Origin: Sinimarinibacterium arenosum
Lineage (GTDB): Bacteria > Pseudomonadota > Gammaproteobacteria > Nevskiales > Nevskiaceae
NCBI RefSeq assembly: GCF_005047655.1
Contig: NZ_SUKF01000002.1
Coordinates: 310,001 to 374,000 of the forward strand
Direction: 5' to 3'
DNA length: 64,000 nucleotides
Of this stretch, positions 9,575-18,542 are shown piece by piece. The translations under genes and the position numbers were made by a program. Position 1 is the first letter of the stretch. Every line of letters begins with the position of its first letter. The notes beneath the pieces were generated by a model. That model searched no databases. It was given only the letters and a program-made list of their open reading frames with translations, and was not told where the DNA came from.

Positions 9575-10462
9575 TCAGTCGCGACCGCTCAGGCCAAAGC
9601 GGCGCAGCGCCTTGAGATCGTCGCTCCAGTTCTCGCGCACGTTGCACCACAGCTTGAGAAACACCTTGCGTCCGAACTCCCGCTCGAGATCGCGGCGCGC
9701 TGCCGTCCCGATCTTTTTCAGCGTCTCGCCGTTCTCGCCGATAACAATCTTCTTCTGACTGGCGCGCTCGACCCAGATCACCGCACTGATGCTGTCGAGA
9801 TTGCCGTCGCGCTCGTAGTGTTCGACTTCAACCGTCAACGAGTACGGCAACTCCTGATGCAGATTCCGCGTCAGTTTTTCACGCACGGTTTCGGCGACGG
9901 TAAATGCATCGTCATGCGCCACGACCTGCCCTTCCGGATAGAACGGCGGCCCTTCCGGAATATGCTTGAAAATCTCGGCTTCCAGACTGCGCAGATTGTC
10001 GGACTTGGTGGCAGACACCGGAATCACGAAGGCGAAATCGCGCATTGCACCAAGGCGCTGCAGTTCAGGCAGCAGCTTTTCCTTTTCAGAGATGCGATCG
10101 ACCTTGTTGACCACCAGTCCCACCGGCGCATTGCACCGCTGCAAGCGTTGCAGGACGGCTTCGTCCTCTGCGGTGAAGTGACCACATTCGACCACGAACA
10201 GCACCAGATCGACATCATGCAGCGCACCCGCTGCCGACTCATTCATTGCACGATTCAAAGCCCGCTTCTGCAGGCTGTGTAAACCCGGCGTATCGACAAA
10301 CACGACCTGACCGTGCGCGCGGTGCAGCACGCCCTGAATGCGGTGCCGTGTCGTCTGCGGTTTGTGTGAAACGATGCTGACCTTGCGCCCGACCAGCGCG
10401 TTGAGCAGCGACGACTTGCCGACATTTGGCCGTCCGGCGATGGTCACGATCCCGCTATGCAT
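9575..10462 (-). CDS. era: GTPase Era
   Basis: Era is an essential GTPase that binds the 3' end of 16S rRNA and helps 30S maturation. The 295-residue protein has G1 GRPNVGKSSLLNAL near the N-terminus, G3 DTPGLH, G4 NKVD and a C-terminal KH domain with VIGENGETLKKIG. The ATG at 10462 overlaps the rnc end by 8 nt, so the two rRNA-processing genes are probably co-translated. Confidence 0.96.
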   Translation of the reverse strand: MHSGIVTIAGRPNVGKSSLLNALVGRKVSIVSHKPQTTRHRIQGVLHRAHGQVVFVDTPGLHSLQKRALNRAMNESAAGALHDVDLVLFVVECGHFTAEDEAVLQRLQRCNAPVGLVVNKVDRISEKEKLLPELQRLGAMRDFAFVIPVSATKSDNLRSLEAEIFKHIPEGPPFYPEGQVVAHDDAFTVAETVREKLTRNLHQELPYSLTVEVEHYERDGNLDSISAVIWVERASQKKIVIGENGETLKKIGTAARRDLEREFGRKVFLKLWCNVRENWSDDLKALRRFGLSGRD

Positions 10463-11153
10463 GGTCTGGTCCTGATCCGATCTGTTCCAACTGCTTCAGC
10501 AGCATTTCCGCCGCACGTTGCTCGGCGATTCGCCGGCTACCGCCGCGCGCCTCGGACCCGAGTTCGGCATCCGTCAAGGCGCAGCGCACATGAAACCTCC
10601 GCGCATGCGGCGGCCCGTCCTCAGACAGCACCGTGTACAACGGCAACGGCCGCGCCCGCGCCTGCAGCCACTCCTGCAGCCGTGTCTTGGCGTCCTTCAG
10701 ACGCTCGGGATCCGGCAGCGTATCAAGCAGCGCCGTGTACAGGCGCAGGGCCGCTGCGCGTGCTTTTTCAAAACCGCCGTCGAGAAAGATGGCTCCGAGG
10801 ATGGCTTCAAACGCATCAGCAAGAATCGAATCGCGACGAAAGCCACCCGACTTCAACTCGCTTTCGCCCAGCTTCAGAAACTCACCCAGCTCGAGCTCGC
10901 GGGCGAGCTTCGCCAGCGTCTCTTCGCGAACCAGACTCGCACGCAACCGCGACAGTGCCCCCTCCTCGTCCCGCGGTTTGCGCGCGTACAGCGCGTCACC
11001 GATAACGAAGTTCAGCAATCCGTCGCCCAGGAATTCAAGTCGCTCGTTGTTATGCCCGGAATAGCTGCGATGGGTCAGCGCCTGTTGCAGCAATTCGGGC
11101 TCCGCAAACTGATAGTCCAGCCGCTGCTGCAGTCTGTTCAGTAACTCGCTCAA
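10455..11153 (-). CDS. rnc: Ribonuclease III
   Basis: This double-strand-specific endoribonuclease processes rRNA precursors and structured mRNAs. The 232-residue protein carries the signature NERLEFLGDGLLNFVIGD, the second metal-site stretch DAFEAILGAIFLDGG, and a C-terminal double-stranded RNA-binding domain ending RIAEQRAAEMLLKQLE. The only well-placed start is TTG at 11153, forming a 4-nt TTGA overlap with the stop of the DUF4845 gene, so initiation is probably coupled to translation of that gene. The end overlaps era. Confidence 0.94.
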   Translation of the reverse strand: MSELLNRLQQRLDYQFAEPELLQQALTHRSYSGHNNERLEFLGDGLLNFVIGDALYARKPRDEEGALSRLRASLVREETLAKLARELELGEFLKLGESELKSGGFRRDSILADAFEAILGAIFLDGGFEKARAAALRLYTALLDTLPDPERLKDAKTRLQEWLQARARPLPLYTVLSEDGPPHARRFHVRCALTDAELGSEARGGSRRIAEQRAAEMLLKQLEQIGSGPDHA

Positions 11154-11530
11154 GACCCGACGTTGCTCAGAGGAACATCGTCAGCGAACTCGATCACCAG
11201 CGAGATGTTGTAGAACAGATGCTCGCGGGCTTCGTACTCGTAGCTCAGAAAGCGCCCACCTTCAGTCCGGCGGACTCTGACCTCGGCAGGAGTCAGATAA
11301 TCGATACTCTCGATATCCCAATATCGTCCCAGAGCCTTGCGCAGCACAACGACTTCAGCCTTGCCGTTTTCCGGATCCGCAGCGACTTTGTTGATCGAGC
11401 TGGCGATCTTCATCTGGTTCAGATAGATCGGCAGACACTTGACCACCACGATCGCAAAGAACGCGATGATGCCAAGCACGAACAGCAGGCCGAACCAGCC
11501 CAAGCCCCGTTGACGATTCCGCATACGCAT
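11150..11530 (-). CDS. DUF4845 single-pass membrane protein
   Basis: This 126-residue protein has a basic N-terminus, one membrane helix (WFGLLFVLGIIAFFAIVVV, about residues 12-30) and a small periplasmic domain. It belongs to the DUF4845 family found between lepB and rnc in many gammaproteobacteria; the function is unknown. A strong AAGGAGG site lies before ATG 11530, with a second ATG two codons on. The stop overlaps the rnc start, so it may also set RNase III expression by coupling. Confidence 0.88.
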   Translation of the reverse strand: MRMRNRQRGLGWFGLLFVLGIIAFFAIVVVKCLPIYLNQMKIASSINKVAADPENGKAEVVVLRKALGRYWDIESIDYLTPAEVRVRRTEGGRFLSYEYEAREHLFYNISLVIEFADDVPLSNVGS

Positions 11531-11569
11531 ACTGGCCTCCTTCGATCACCCGTTGCCGGGCGCGCAGCG

Positions 11570-12355
11570 CTATTTGATCAGAGTTCCGATCCGGGAGAAA
11601 TCGATGCGCGTCCGCGCGCCGTCCCAAGACATCCAGATCAGGAATGCTTTGCCGACCAGGTTGCGTTCCGGCACTGTGCCCCAGCGGCGGCTGTCATCGG
11701 AACCATCCCGATTGTCGCCCATGGCGAAGTACTCGCCAGGCGGCACGATGAATTCAAAATCCTCAGCCGGGCGCCCTGGATTGATCAGAATGTTGTGCTC
11801 GACCCCAGCCAGATCCTCGCTCATGCGATAGACCACCCCCGGAGGATAGGTTCCCGGATTGGAATAGACGCCGCCCGGCTGCACCGAAGCGCGCTCCCCG
11901 TTCACGTATAGCTGCTTGTCGATATACGTGATCTTGTCCCCAGGGACGCCAACAATACGCTTGATGAAGTCCTTGCTCGGATCGACCGGCCACCGGAACA
12001 CGACGACATCACCCCGCGCAGGCTCGCCGAAGTCGACGAACTTGTGATTAAACACCGGATCGCGCAGACCGAAAGTGAATTTGTTGACCAGGATGAAGTC
12101 GCCGACCAGCAAGGTCGGGATCATCGAACCGGACGGAATGCGGAACGGCTCGGCCAGAAACGAGCGCAGGATCAGCACAACGAAGATCACGGGGAAGAAC
12201 GACCGACAGAAGTCGACGAAGGCGTTGGGCTTGTCACCAGCCCCAACCGTGTCACGCCGCGGCGCCAGCACCCACTTGTCGAGCGCCCAGAAAACGCCGG
12301 TAACCGCCGTCAGCAGGCTCAAAATGACAGCAAAATCAAAGTGAAAATCAGCCAT
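11570..12355 (-). CDS. lepB: Signal peptidase I
   Basis: LepB removes signal peptides from exported proteins at the outer face of the inner membrane. The 261-residue protein has an N-terminal helix (about 8-30), a second membrane segment (about 53-68), the serine nucleophile S77 in RIPSGSM and the general-base lysine K132 in FIKRIVGVPGD. The GDNRDGSDDSRRWG box is near the C-terminus. It follows lepA after about 100 nt and precedes the DUF4845 gene by about 40 nt. Confidence 0.95.
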   Translation of the reverse strand: MADFHFDFAVILSLLTAVTGVFWALDKWVLAPRRDTVGAGDKPNAFVDFCRSFFPVIFVVLILRSFLAEPFRIPSGSMIPTLLVGDFILVNKFTFGLRDPVFNHKFVDFGEPARGDVVVFRWPVDPSKDFIKRIVGVPGDKITYIDKQLYVNGERASVQPGGVYSNPGTYPPGVVYRMSEDLAGVEHNILINPGRPAEDFEFIVPPGEYFAMGDNRDGSDDSRRWGTVPERNLVGKAFLIWMSWDGARTRIDFSRIGTLIK

Positions 12356-12374
12356 GTGGAAAAGCTCTCACGCT

Positions 12375-12406
12375 GTGGCCTGCTTGCGCAAGCTGGCAAT
12401 GGCCAC
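12375..12406. other. Imperfect inverted repeat in the lepA-lepB gap
   Basis: GTGGCC at 12375-12380 pairs with GGCCAC at 12401-12406, and an inner GCTTGCGCAAGC palindrome (12382-12393) extends the stem. It sits about 20 nt upstream of the lepB start on the transcript and lacks an adjacent T-tract, so it is more likely an RNA processing or translation-modulating stem than a terminator. The role is unproven. Confidence 0.35.
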
Positions 12407-12456
12407 GCTATCCGGCGACCGTCCCGTCGACATTCCAGGAATCACGGCTTCTGGAC

Positions 12457-14259
12457 TCACTTCTTGCGGTCCACGCCGAGCACCGCCAGGAAGGCTTCCT
12501 GCGGAATCTCGACATTGCCCACCGATTTCATGCGCTTCTTGCCCTCTTTCTGCTTTTCCAGCAGCTTGCGCTTGCGGCTGACGTCGCCACCATAGCACTT
12601 GGCAATGACGTCCTTGCGCAGCGCCTTGACCGTGCTGCGGGCAATGACCTTGGAACCGATCGCAGCCTGGATCGCGATATCGAACATCTGTCGATGAATC
12701 ACTTCCTTCATGCGCTCGCACAGATCGCGGCCGCGCGGGTATGAAACATCGCGATGCACGATGCTGGCCAGCGCATCGACCTTGTCGCCGTTGACCAGCA
12801 CATCGAGCCGCACCAGATCCGCCGCCTGGAAGCGCACAAACTCATATTCGAACGAGGCATAGCCACGCGAGACGCTCTTCAGGCGATCGAAGAAGTCCAG
12901 CACGACCTCGGCCATCGGCATCTCGACCTCCATCTGCACCTGTGACCCCAGATAACGCAGGTTCTTCTGCACACCGCGCTTCTCCATGCACAGCTGCATG
13001 ACCGAGCCGACGTAGTCCGGCGGCATCAGGATACGTGCGTCAATGATCGGCTCCCGTATCTCACTGACCGAGCCCAGCTCCGGGAGTTCAGCAGGATTAT
13101 CAACCTTGATCACACTGCCATCGGTCTTCAGCACCTCGTAGATCACCGAAGGCGCGGTCGTGATCAGATTCAGGTTGTATTCGCGCTCCAGGCGCTCCTG
13201 CACAATGTCCATGTGCAGCATGCCCAGAAAGCCAATGCGAAAGCCAAATCCGAGTGCTGTTGAATTCTCCGGCTCAAACTGCAGTGCCGAATCGTTCAAG
13301 CGCAGCTTCTGCAGCGATTCGCGGAAATCTTCAAAGTCGTCGGCATCGACCGGGAACATGCCGGCATAAACCCGCGGCTGCACCTGACGGAAGCCCGGCA
13401 ACTGCGTTTCACAGGGCTTGACCGACAAGGTCAGCGTATCGCCGACCGGCGCCCCGAAAATCTCCTTGATGCCGGCCACGACAATGCCAACCTCACCGCA
13501 TTCGAGTCGATCCTTGGGCGTCAGCTTCGGCGCATTCACACCGATCATCGTGACCTCATGGTCACGCCCGGTCGACATCACGCGAACTTTCTGGCCCTTC
13601 TGCAGCGAACCATTGACGATACGCACCAGAGAGACAACGCCCAGATAGTTGTCGAACCAGGAATCGACAATCAGCGCCTGCAGGCGCTCGTCCGGATTGC
13701 CCTTGGGCGGCGGCAGACGCGTAACCACCGCTTCGAGTACTTCCTCGACATTCAGACCGGTCTTGGCCGAGATACGCAACGCGTCCGTCGCGGGAATCCC
13801 GATAATCTGCTCGATCTCGTCGCAGACGCGTTCAACCTCGGCGTTCTGCAGGTCGATCTTGTTCAGCACCGGAACCACTTCGAGATTCTGCTCGATCGCG
13901 GTGTAGCAGTTTGCGACCGACTGCGCCTCAACGCCCTGCGACGCGTCTACGACCAGCAATGCCCCCTCGCAGGCGGCCAGCGAGCGCGACACCTCATACG
14001 AGAAATCGACATGCCCTGGCGTGTCGATCAGATTGAACTGATACAACTCACCATCACGCGCCCGATAGTGCAACTGCACAGCCTGCGCCTTGATCGTGAT
14101 GCCACGCTCGCGCTCGATTGGATTGTTATCGAGCACCTGCTGGGTCATCTCGCGCTGCTGCAATCCGCCGGTCAGCTGGATGAATCGATCGGCCAAGGTG
14201 GACTTGCCGTGGTCGATATGCGCGATGATGCAGAAATTGCGAATGTTGTCCTGTTTCAT
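12457..14259 (-). CDS. lepA: Elongation factor 4 (LepA)
   Basis: LepA is a ribosome-associated translational GTPase that affects initiation and elongation under stress. From ATG 14259 (GGAA site upstream, directly before [20 protein letters not shown]) the protein has 600 residues, the standard size. G1 is [10 protein letters not shown]3 DTPGHVDF, G4 NKIDL, and the LepA-specific C-terminal domain ends with [13 protein letters not shown] further in-frame ATG at 14280 is dispensable. It is upstream of lepB as in most proteobacteria. Confidence 0.96.
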   Translation of the reverse strand: MKQDNIRNFCIIAHIDHGKSTLADRFIQLTGGLQQREMTQQVLDNNPIERERGITIKAQAVQLHYRARDGELYQFNLIDTPGHVDFSYEVSRSLAACEGALLVVDASQGVEAQSVANCYTAIEQNLEVVPVLNKIDLQNAEVERVCDEIEQIIGIPATDALRISAKTGLNVEEVLEAVVTRLPPPKGNPDERLQALIVDSWFDNYLGVVSLVRIVNGSLQKGQKVRVMSTGRDHEVTMIGVNAPKLTPKDRLECGEVGIVVAGIKEIFGAPVGDTLTLSVKPCETQLPGFRQVQPRVYAGMFPVDADDFEDFRESLQKLRLNDSALQFEPENSTALGFGFRIGFLGMLHMDIVQERLEREYNLNLITTAPSVIYEVLKTDGSVIKVDNPAELPELGSVSEIREPIIDARILMPPDYVGSVMQLCMEKRGVQKNLRYLGSQVQMEVEMPMAEVVLDFFDRLKSVSRGYASFEYEFVRFQAADLVRLDVLVNGDKVDALASIVHRDVSYPRGRDLCERMKEVIHRQMFDIAIQAAIGSKVIARSTVKALRKDVIAKCYGGDVSRKRKLLEKQKEGKKRMKSVGNVEIPQEAFLAVLGVDRKK

Positions 14260-14344
14260 GGAGTTCCGCGTAGCCGGCATAGGGCGGCGAGATCAGCTAC
14301 AACGGCCCGCCAGACGGCCGAAAAATAGCGCGGCAGTATAGCGA

Positions 14345-14581
14345 CTAAGCGGCCAGACTGCGCTCAAACCGCTCCGCGTCGAATTGGCCCTCGGACAGGA
14401 CACGCCCCTGAGCATCGAGCAGCACCGGAATACGCCGGCCGTAGCGCATTCGCCATTCCCCGGTGGAATCGACATCGGCGTGTTCCAGTTCAAACGCCCT
14501 GCCAGCCAGATGAATCTGCAAATCCTCGGCAAAGTCCTCGCACAGATGGCATCCGGGGCGCCCCAACAACAGAAGCCGCAT
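14345..14581 (-). CDS. Glutaredoxin-like protein (DUF836)
   Basis: This 78-residue thioredoxin-fold protein opens with a beta strand and a CHLC redox motif (RPGCHLCEDF), followed later by the cis-proline stretch GRRIPVLLD. This is the DUF836 glutaredoxin-like family, with no known substrate. It starts 3 nt after the mucD-like stop and precedes lepA, so it lies between the periplasmic protease and the translation factor in the envelope-stress block. There is no export signal, so it is expected in the cytoplasm. Confidence 0.88.
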   Translation of the reverse strand: MRLLLLGRPGCHLCEDFAEDLQIHLAGRAFELEHADVDSTGEWRMRYGRRIPVLLDAQGRVLSEGQFDAERFERSLAA

Positions 14582-14583
14582 AT

Positions 14584-16089
14584 TCAGGGCGCTCGATCCG
14601 GCGAGGTTTCCGGTGTTGCAGCGGCATTGGGAACGTCCAGGGTCATGAACCGCGGCGCGCGGCCGCGCTGGACCAGCACCGGAATGGTCTGACCATGAAT
14701 CAGGCGATCGACCACCTCGTCAAAACGCGCCCTGCTGTCAACCTCCTGCCCCGACAGTTGCAGCAGAATGTCGCCCGCCCGGATACCGGCCCGTGCCGCC
14801 GCGCCGTCGACCACTTCAGTGACCAGCATGCCGCCTGCCAGTACCTGGGCGTCACGGCGCTCATCGGCACTCAACGGCCGCACGCTCATTCCGAGAATGT
14901 TGCCGGAGCTTGCAGCAGGCGCTGCGGTCGGCACCGGTTGCGGCTCCGCAGCGGTCACCTCCGGACGCAAAGTGCCCACTTCAATCGTCAGCTTCAACGT
15001 CTTGCCACCGCGCATGATCTTGATCTCGGCCGTCTGACCCGGATCGGTAATACCCACCCGATGCGGCAGCGTCGACGAACTCGGCAAAGGCGCGCCGTCG
15101 TACTCGAGGATAACGTCACCCTCCTGAATGCCCGCTCGCGATGCCGGGCTGTCCGGTAACACCCGCGCCACCAGCGCCCCTTCAGGCTTGTCGAGCCCAA
15201 GCTGGATCGCCAGATCGCGGTCGACCTCCTGCACCACAACGCCCAGCCATCCGCGCGTGACCACGCCGGTATCCCGCAGCTGCCGCGCGACCTTGGCAGC
15301 GACGTCGATCGGGATCGAGAACGATACGCCCTGGTACCCCCCGGACTGCGAGTAAATCTGCGAATTGACGCCAACCACTTCGCCGGCGAGGTTGAACAGC
15401 GGTCCGCCCGAGTTGCCCGGGTTGATCGCAACGTCGGTCTGGATAAACGGCACGTACTGTTCGGTCTCCAGCGCGCGCCCCTTCGCCGAAACAATCCCAG
15501 CGGTGACCGAGTAATCGAAACCGAACGGCGACCCGATCGCCAGCACCCATTGTCCCGGACGCAGGCGCTCGGAATTACCAAGCGCTGCAACCGGAAGATC
15601 TGTCGCGTCGATCTTCAACAGGGCCAGATCGCTGGCTTCATCGCTGCCGACGATCTGCGCGGTGAACTGGCGGCGATCGAGCAGGCGCACGACCACTTCG
15701 CGGGCGCCGCGAACCACATGAAAGTTGGTCAGGATGTAGCCGTCATCCCACAGGATGAAGCCAGAACCCAGCGACTGCTGCTCAGGTGGGTAAGCCCCAT
15801 CGTCTGCGCCATCCTGTTGCTGCTGATCGAAGAAACGCCGGAACCACTCCGGCGCTTCCTGCAATGCCTCCGGATCCAGGGTTTCCGGTGGCGCTTGCGC
15901 GTCGTCGTCGACCGCCGGCTCAGCCGGCAATGTGCTGATGTTGACCACCACCGGCGAAACACGCTCAACCAGATCGGCAAAATCGGGGTAGCCACCGACG
16001 GCCGGTGGCGGCGCCTGACGGCAACCCACGCAGATCGCCAGCGCGCAGATCAACAGTACGCTGCGCACGATGCGGGACACAGGGGGCAT
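14584..16089 (-). CDS. mucD: DegQ/MucD-family periplasmic serine protease, possible lipoprotein
   Basis: This HtrA protease degrades misfolded envelope proteins and, in the Pseudomonas system, lowers AlgU activation. The triad is H124 (LTNFHVVRG), D154 (EASDLALLKID) and S227 (NPGNSGGPLF), followed by two PDZ domains (about 280-380 and 400-490). Total length is 501 residues. The N-terminus is hydrophobic and ends in ICVGC with C23 followed by RQAPPP, which resembles a lipobox, although Cys at -3 is not typical. It is the fifth gene of the rpoE-rseA-rseB-rseC-mucD set, separated from rseC by about 143 nt that show no clear terminator. Confidence 0.92.
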   Translation of the reverse strand: MPPVSRIVRSVLLICALAICVGCRQAPPPAVGGYPDFADLVERVSPVVVNISTLPAEPAVDDDAQAPPETLDPEALQEAPEWFRRFFDQQQQDGADDGAYPPEQQSLGSGFILWDDGYILTNFHVVRGAREVVVRLLDRRQFTAQIVGSDEASDLALLKIDATDLPVAALGNSERLRPGQWVLAIGSPFGFDYSVTAGIVSAKGRALETEQYVPFIQTDVAINPGNSGGPLFNLAGEVVGVNSQIYSQSGGYQGVSFSIPIDVAAKVARQLRDTGVVTRGWLGVVVQEVDRDLAIQLGLDKPEGALVARVLPDSPASRAGIQEGDVILEYDGAPLPSSSTLPHRVGITDPGQTAEIKIMRGGKTLKLTIEVGTLRPEVTAAEPQPVPTAAPAASSGNILGMSVRPLSADERRDAQVLAGGMLVTEVVDGAAARAGIRAGDILLQLSGQEVDSRARFDEVVDRLIHGQTIPVLVQRGRAPRFMTLDVPNAAATPETSPDRAP

Positions 16090-16232
16090 GAGGGCTCGAA
16101 CCAGGACGGACAGGGAATGAATGCACGAATTTCAAAGTATTCGCGCAGGAATATCAAACCGGGGCTGGGCCGGATATCAGAATCCCCGCCTGAAAAAGCA
16201 CTCCGTCGGACTGAAATCGCGTAACGACCGGA

Positions 16233-16718
16233 TCAGAACTCAGGCAGGCGTGCACAGACGCGCTCTGCCCCGATTTCGCGTCGCAGCAGCGAAGGCCGAT
16301 AGTTTCCGGACACCCCGGCGCGCTGTGAAGCGATCGACGTCAGCAGGAATCCAGCGACCAGTCCGGTCAGACCAAATCCCGCGACCAGCACGTCATGCGT
16401 ATGCAGCACCTGCTGCGCAAACGCGCCGAATCCGAACATGCCAAGCAATGGCACAAGATAGACCCAGAGCGAAGCCCGCATGATGGCCCCGTCGTCGATG
16501 CCGACAATCACCGTTTCACCGGCCTGAAGTTGCGGCAGCGTGCCACCCACCTGGACTTCCGGCCGACGCCGACTCACCAGCTTGGCCAACACCCCGCCGC
16601 CGCACCCGCGGCCCTCTGCACATTTCGGGCAGGATTCCGGGCCAAATGCGCGCACCCAGACCCGTTCCTGGCCCTGATCGCGTTCAATACGCGAGACGAT
16701 TGCGCGCTCTTCAATCAT
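16233..16718 (-). CDS. rseC: RseC/MucC-like inner membrane protein
   Basis: The 161-residue protein has an N-terminal cytoplasmic domain with the cysteine cluster ESCPKCAEGRGCGGG and two membrane helices (about 83-103 and 107-127). This fits the RseC/MucC family (SoxR-reducing system group), which modulates sigma-E activity or electron flow by an unclear mechanism. ATG 16718 was chosen because MIEERAIV is the family start; an upstream extension is arginine-rich and overlaps rseB. It is 22 nt after rseB. Confidence 0.88.
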   Translation of the reverse strand: MIEERAIVSRIERDQGQERVWVRAFGPESCPKCAEGRGCGGGVLAKLVSRRRPEVQVGGTLPQLQAGETVIVGIDDGAIMRASLWVYLVPLLGMFGFGAFAQQVLHTHDVLVAGFGLTGLVAGFLLTSIASQRAGVSGNYRPSLLRREIGAERVCARLPEF

Positions 16719-16740
16719 GCACGCATCGTCCGGTGTTCGC

Positions 16741-17826
16741 TCAAGGCGTTGCGCCTTCGCGGGCTGGCGAAGGAACCTTTTCAGGAGCCGCAGCAGCCGA
16801 TGGCTTCTGGACAGTGTCGTCATCGTCGTCACTATCACCGTCACCAACATTCTGGCCAATCATCTGCACGGTTTCGGAGGGCGCCTCGCCCACCACGGTA
16901 ATGTGCACACGACCCACCGTGCGACCAAACACATGCACCGCGCCGATCTGCGATTGACCCTCGAACGAGGGATGCGGCCGGCGCGCACGAAACACGGAAA
17001 TCGCCGACAACCCATCACTCAGAACCAGATGCTCCACCCAACCCTTGCCATCGACCGTGGGACGCACCTCACGCATCGTGATGCGGTATCCGGGCGGCAA
17101 GTTGTGCAGGCGTGCTTGGACATCGGCTTCTGCCGGCATCGGCGCCGGTTCAGGCGGTCGTTCCAAGCGGGTGATCTGACGATACTTCTCCGGATCGACA
17201 TCAACATGGAAAGCGCTCTCCGGAATGACCTCCGGAAACTCGACCTGCGTAAAGAACATCTGTTCCAGGACCACGCCATTGGGCGCCAACAGGTTGACCT
17301 TGAGCGGCACCTGCGTTTCCTCGTCGGCCCAGATCTGATACCCGTAGCGGAACTGGTCGCGCGGCGTAATCATCAAACCCTGGCACTTGCGCCCGGCCAC
17401 ACGATCCGGAGCCATCGACTCGAACTTGTAGACCGCCGCCATCTGCGCCACACGTTCCGGTGTCAGCGATGGAAACAACGCCTGGGGGGTCGGCTGATCC
17501 AAAGTGACCTTGCGATCCTTCGGCAGCAGGCAGATGACCTTGCCGTCTTTCTTGATGATTTCCATCGGCGCGCCATCGAGCGTCGACACACGCTCAATCG
17601 CGCCTTGCTCACCGTGGCCGTGCGTGACCCGCAGCGTCTCCTGACGATCACGCGTCTGATAAAAGATGACGCCCTGATAATTCGCCTTACGCGAGGCATC
17701 GCTGATCTGCACCAACAGCTCGGCCGGATCGGCCGTCGCAGCCACCGCACTGCCCGATGCACTCAGCAGCAGGCCGATCGCGAGACTGCGAACGGCACGC
17801 GCCCTGTCAGCCAGGCCTTCGATCAA
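16741..17826 (-). CDS. rseB: Sigma-E regulatory protein RseB/MucB
   Basis: RseB binds the periplasmic part of RseA and shields it from DegS-type cleavage until lipid or LPS signals displace it. The 361-residue protein has a signal peptide (SLAIGLLLSASGSAVAATA, cleavage near residue 30), a large MucB/RseB N-terminal lipoprotein-like domain (YQGVIFYQTRD onward) and a C-terminal MucB domain with LPPGYRITMREVRP. The start overlaps the rseA stop by 4 nt. Confidence 0.92.
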   Translation of the reverse strand: MIEGLADRARAVRSLAIGLLLSASGSAVAATADPAELLVQISDASRKANYQGVIFYQTRDRQETLRVTHGHGEQGAIERVSTLDGAPMEIIKKDGKVICLLPKDRKVTLDQPTPQALFPSLTPERVAQMAAVYKFESMAPDRVAGRKCQGLMITPRDQFRYGYQIWADEETQVPLKVNLLAPNGVVLEQMFFTQVEFPEVIPESAFHVDVDPEKYRQITRLERPPEPAPMPAEADVQARLHNLPPGYRITMREVRPTVDGKGWVEHLVLSDGLSAISVFRARRPHPSFEGQSQIGAVHVFGRTVGRVHITVVGEAPSETVQMIGQNVGDGDSDDDDDTVQKPSAAAAPEKVPSPAREGATP

Positions 17827-18446
17827 GGCTGGGTCTCCAGGGTCGCCGGCTGCAGCATCTGATCACCCGTGTGAGCAGCAAACCGCGCGTAGGACAAGGC
17901 GCCGCCCATGCCGCGATCGGCAATCGCGCTGCTGTGCTCGATCAGGTAAGCGCGCAAATCGTCTTCCTGCTCCATCTGCTGCAGATCCTGCGGCGTCACG
18001 GAAACCGCCAGCAGATTACGCGAAGGACGGCTGAGGATCGGCATCGACACCGGCGAACTGCTGGCCTGCGGCATCAAGCCCGGCGAAGCCCCACCACCCA
18101 AGCTGTCGTGGCCGGAAAAATTCAGCGAAACGGCAATCGCACCAAACGACGCCGCGGCCGCCAAGCCGATAGCGGGCTTCCAGTAGCTGCTGAGGCGGCG
18201 GCGCACGATCGGCACGACCTTGGCTCCGAACGAGGCCGGCGCGGCGTCAATGCCTCTCATGACGTCGCTGCAGATGCAGCGCTGATCGGCCCCCACGCGA
18301 ACGCCTTCCACCGCGTCGCGCGACAGACACAGCCGGCTCCAGGCCTGCTTCAGCTCTGGCGACTGCTCGAACTCATCGAGAAACCGGTCCAGCTCTGCCG
18401 GACTGCACTCGCCATCGAAAATCGCGGACAGTGTGTCTTTAGCCAT
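17823..18446 (-). CDS. rseA: Anti-sigma-E factor RseA/MucA
   Basis: This is a membrane-spanning anti-sigma factor. The N-terminal cytoplasmic RseA domain (about residues 1-75, LSAIFDGECSPAELDRFLDE) would bind RpoE, one membrane helix lies at about 90-108 (PAIGLAAAASFGAIAVSL), and the periplasmic tail is about 100 residues long and ends in the region bound by RseB. The gene lies 96 nt after rpoE, and that gap holds a GGAACTT element resembling a sigma-E -35 box. Confidence 0.9.
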   Translation of the reverse strand: MAKDTLSAIFDGECSPAELDRFLDEFEQSPELKQAWSRLCLSRDAVEGVRVGADQRCICSDVMRGIDAAPASFGAKVVPIVRRRLSSYWKPAIGLAAAASFGAIAVSLNFSGHDSLGGGASPGLMPQASSSPVSMPILSRPSRNLLAVSVTPQDLQQMEQEDDLRAYLIEHSSAIADRGMGGALSYARFAAHTGDQMLQPATLETQP

Positions 18447-18473
18447 GGGGCCACCTCGATCCAGTACCTAAAC

Positions 18474-18502
18474 GCATTACCACGGAAACACGGAAAAGTT
18501 CC
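18474..18502 (-). promoter_or_regulatory. Candidate sigma-E-type promoter upstream of rseA
   Basis: On the minus strand, GGAACTT (18502 to 18496) exactly matches the sigma-E/AlgU -35 consensus. A 16-nt spacer leads to TAATGC (18479 to 18474), only a weak match to the -10 consensus. It lies in the 96-nt gap between rpoE and rseA, where internal feedback transcription of the anti-sigma genes would make sense. The -10 weakness keeps confidence low. Confidence 0.35.
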
Positions 18503-18542
18503 GCCATTTCCAGAAATTGCTGCCAACCCTGCCGTCGCATGT

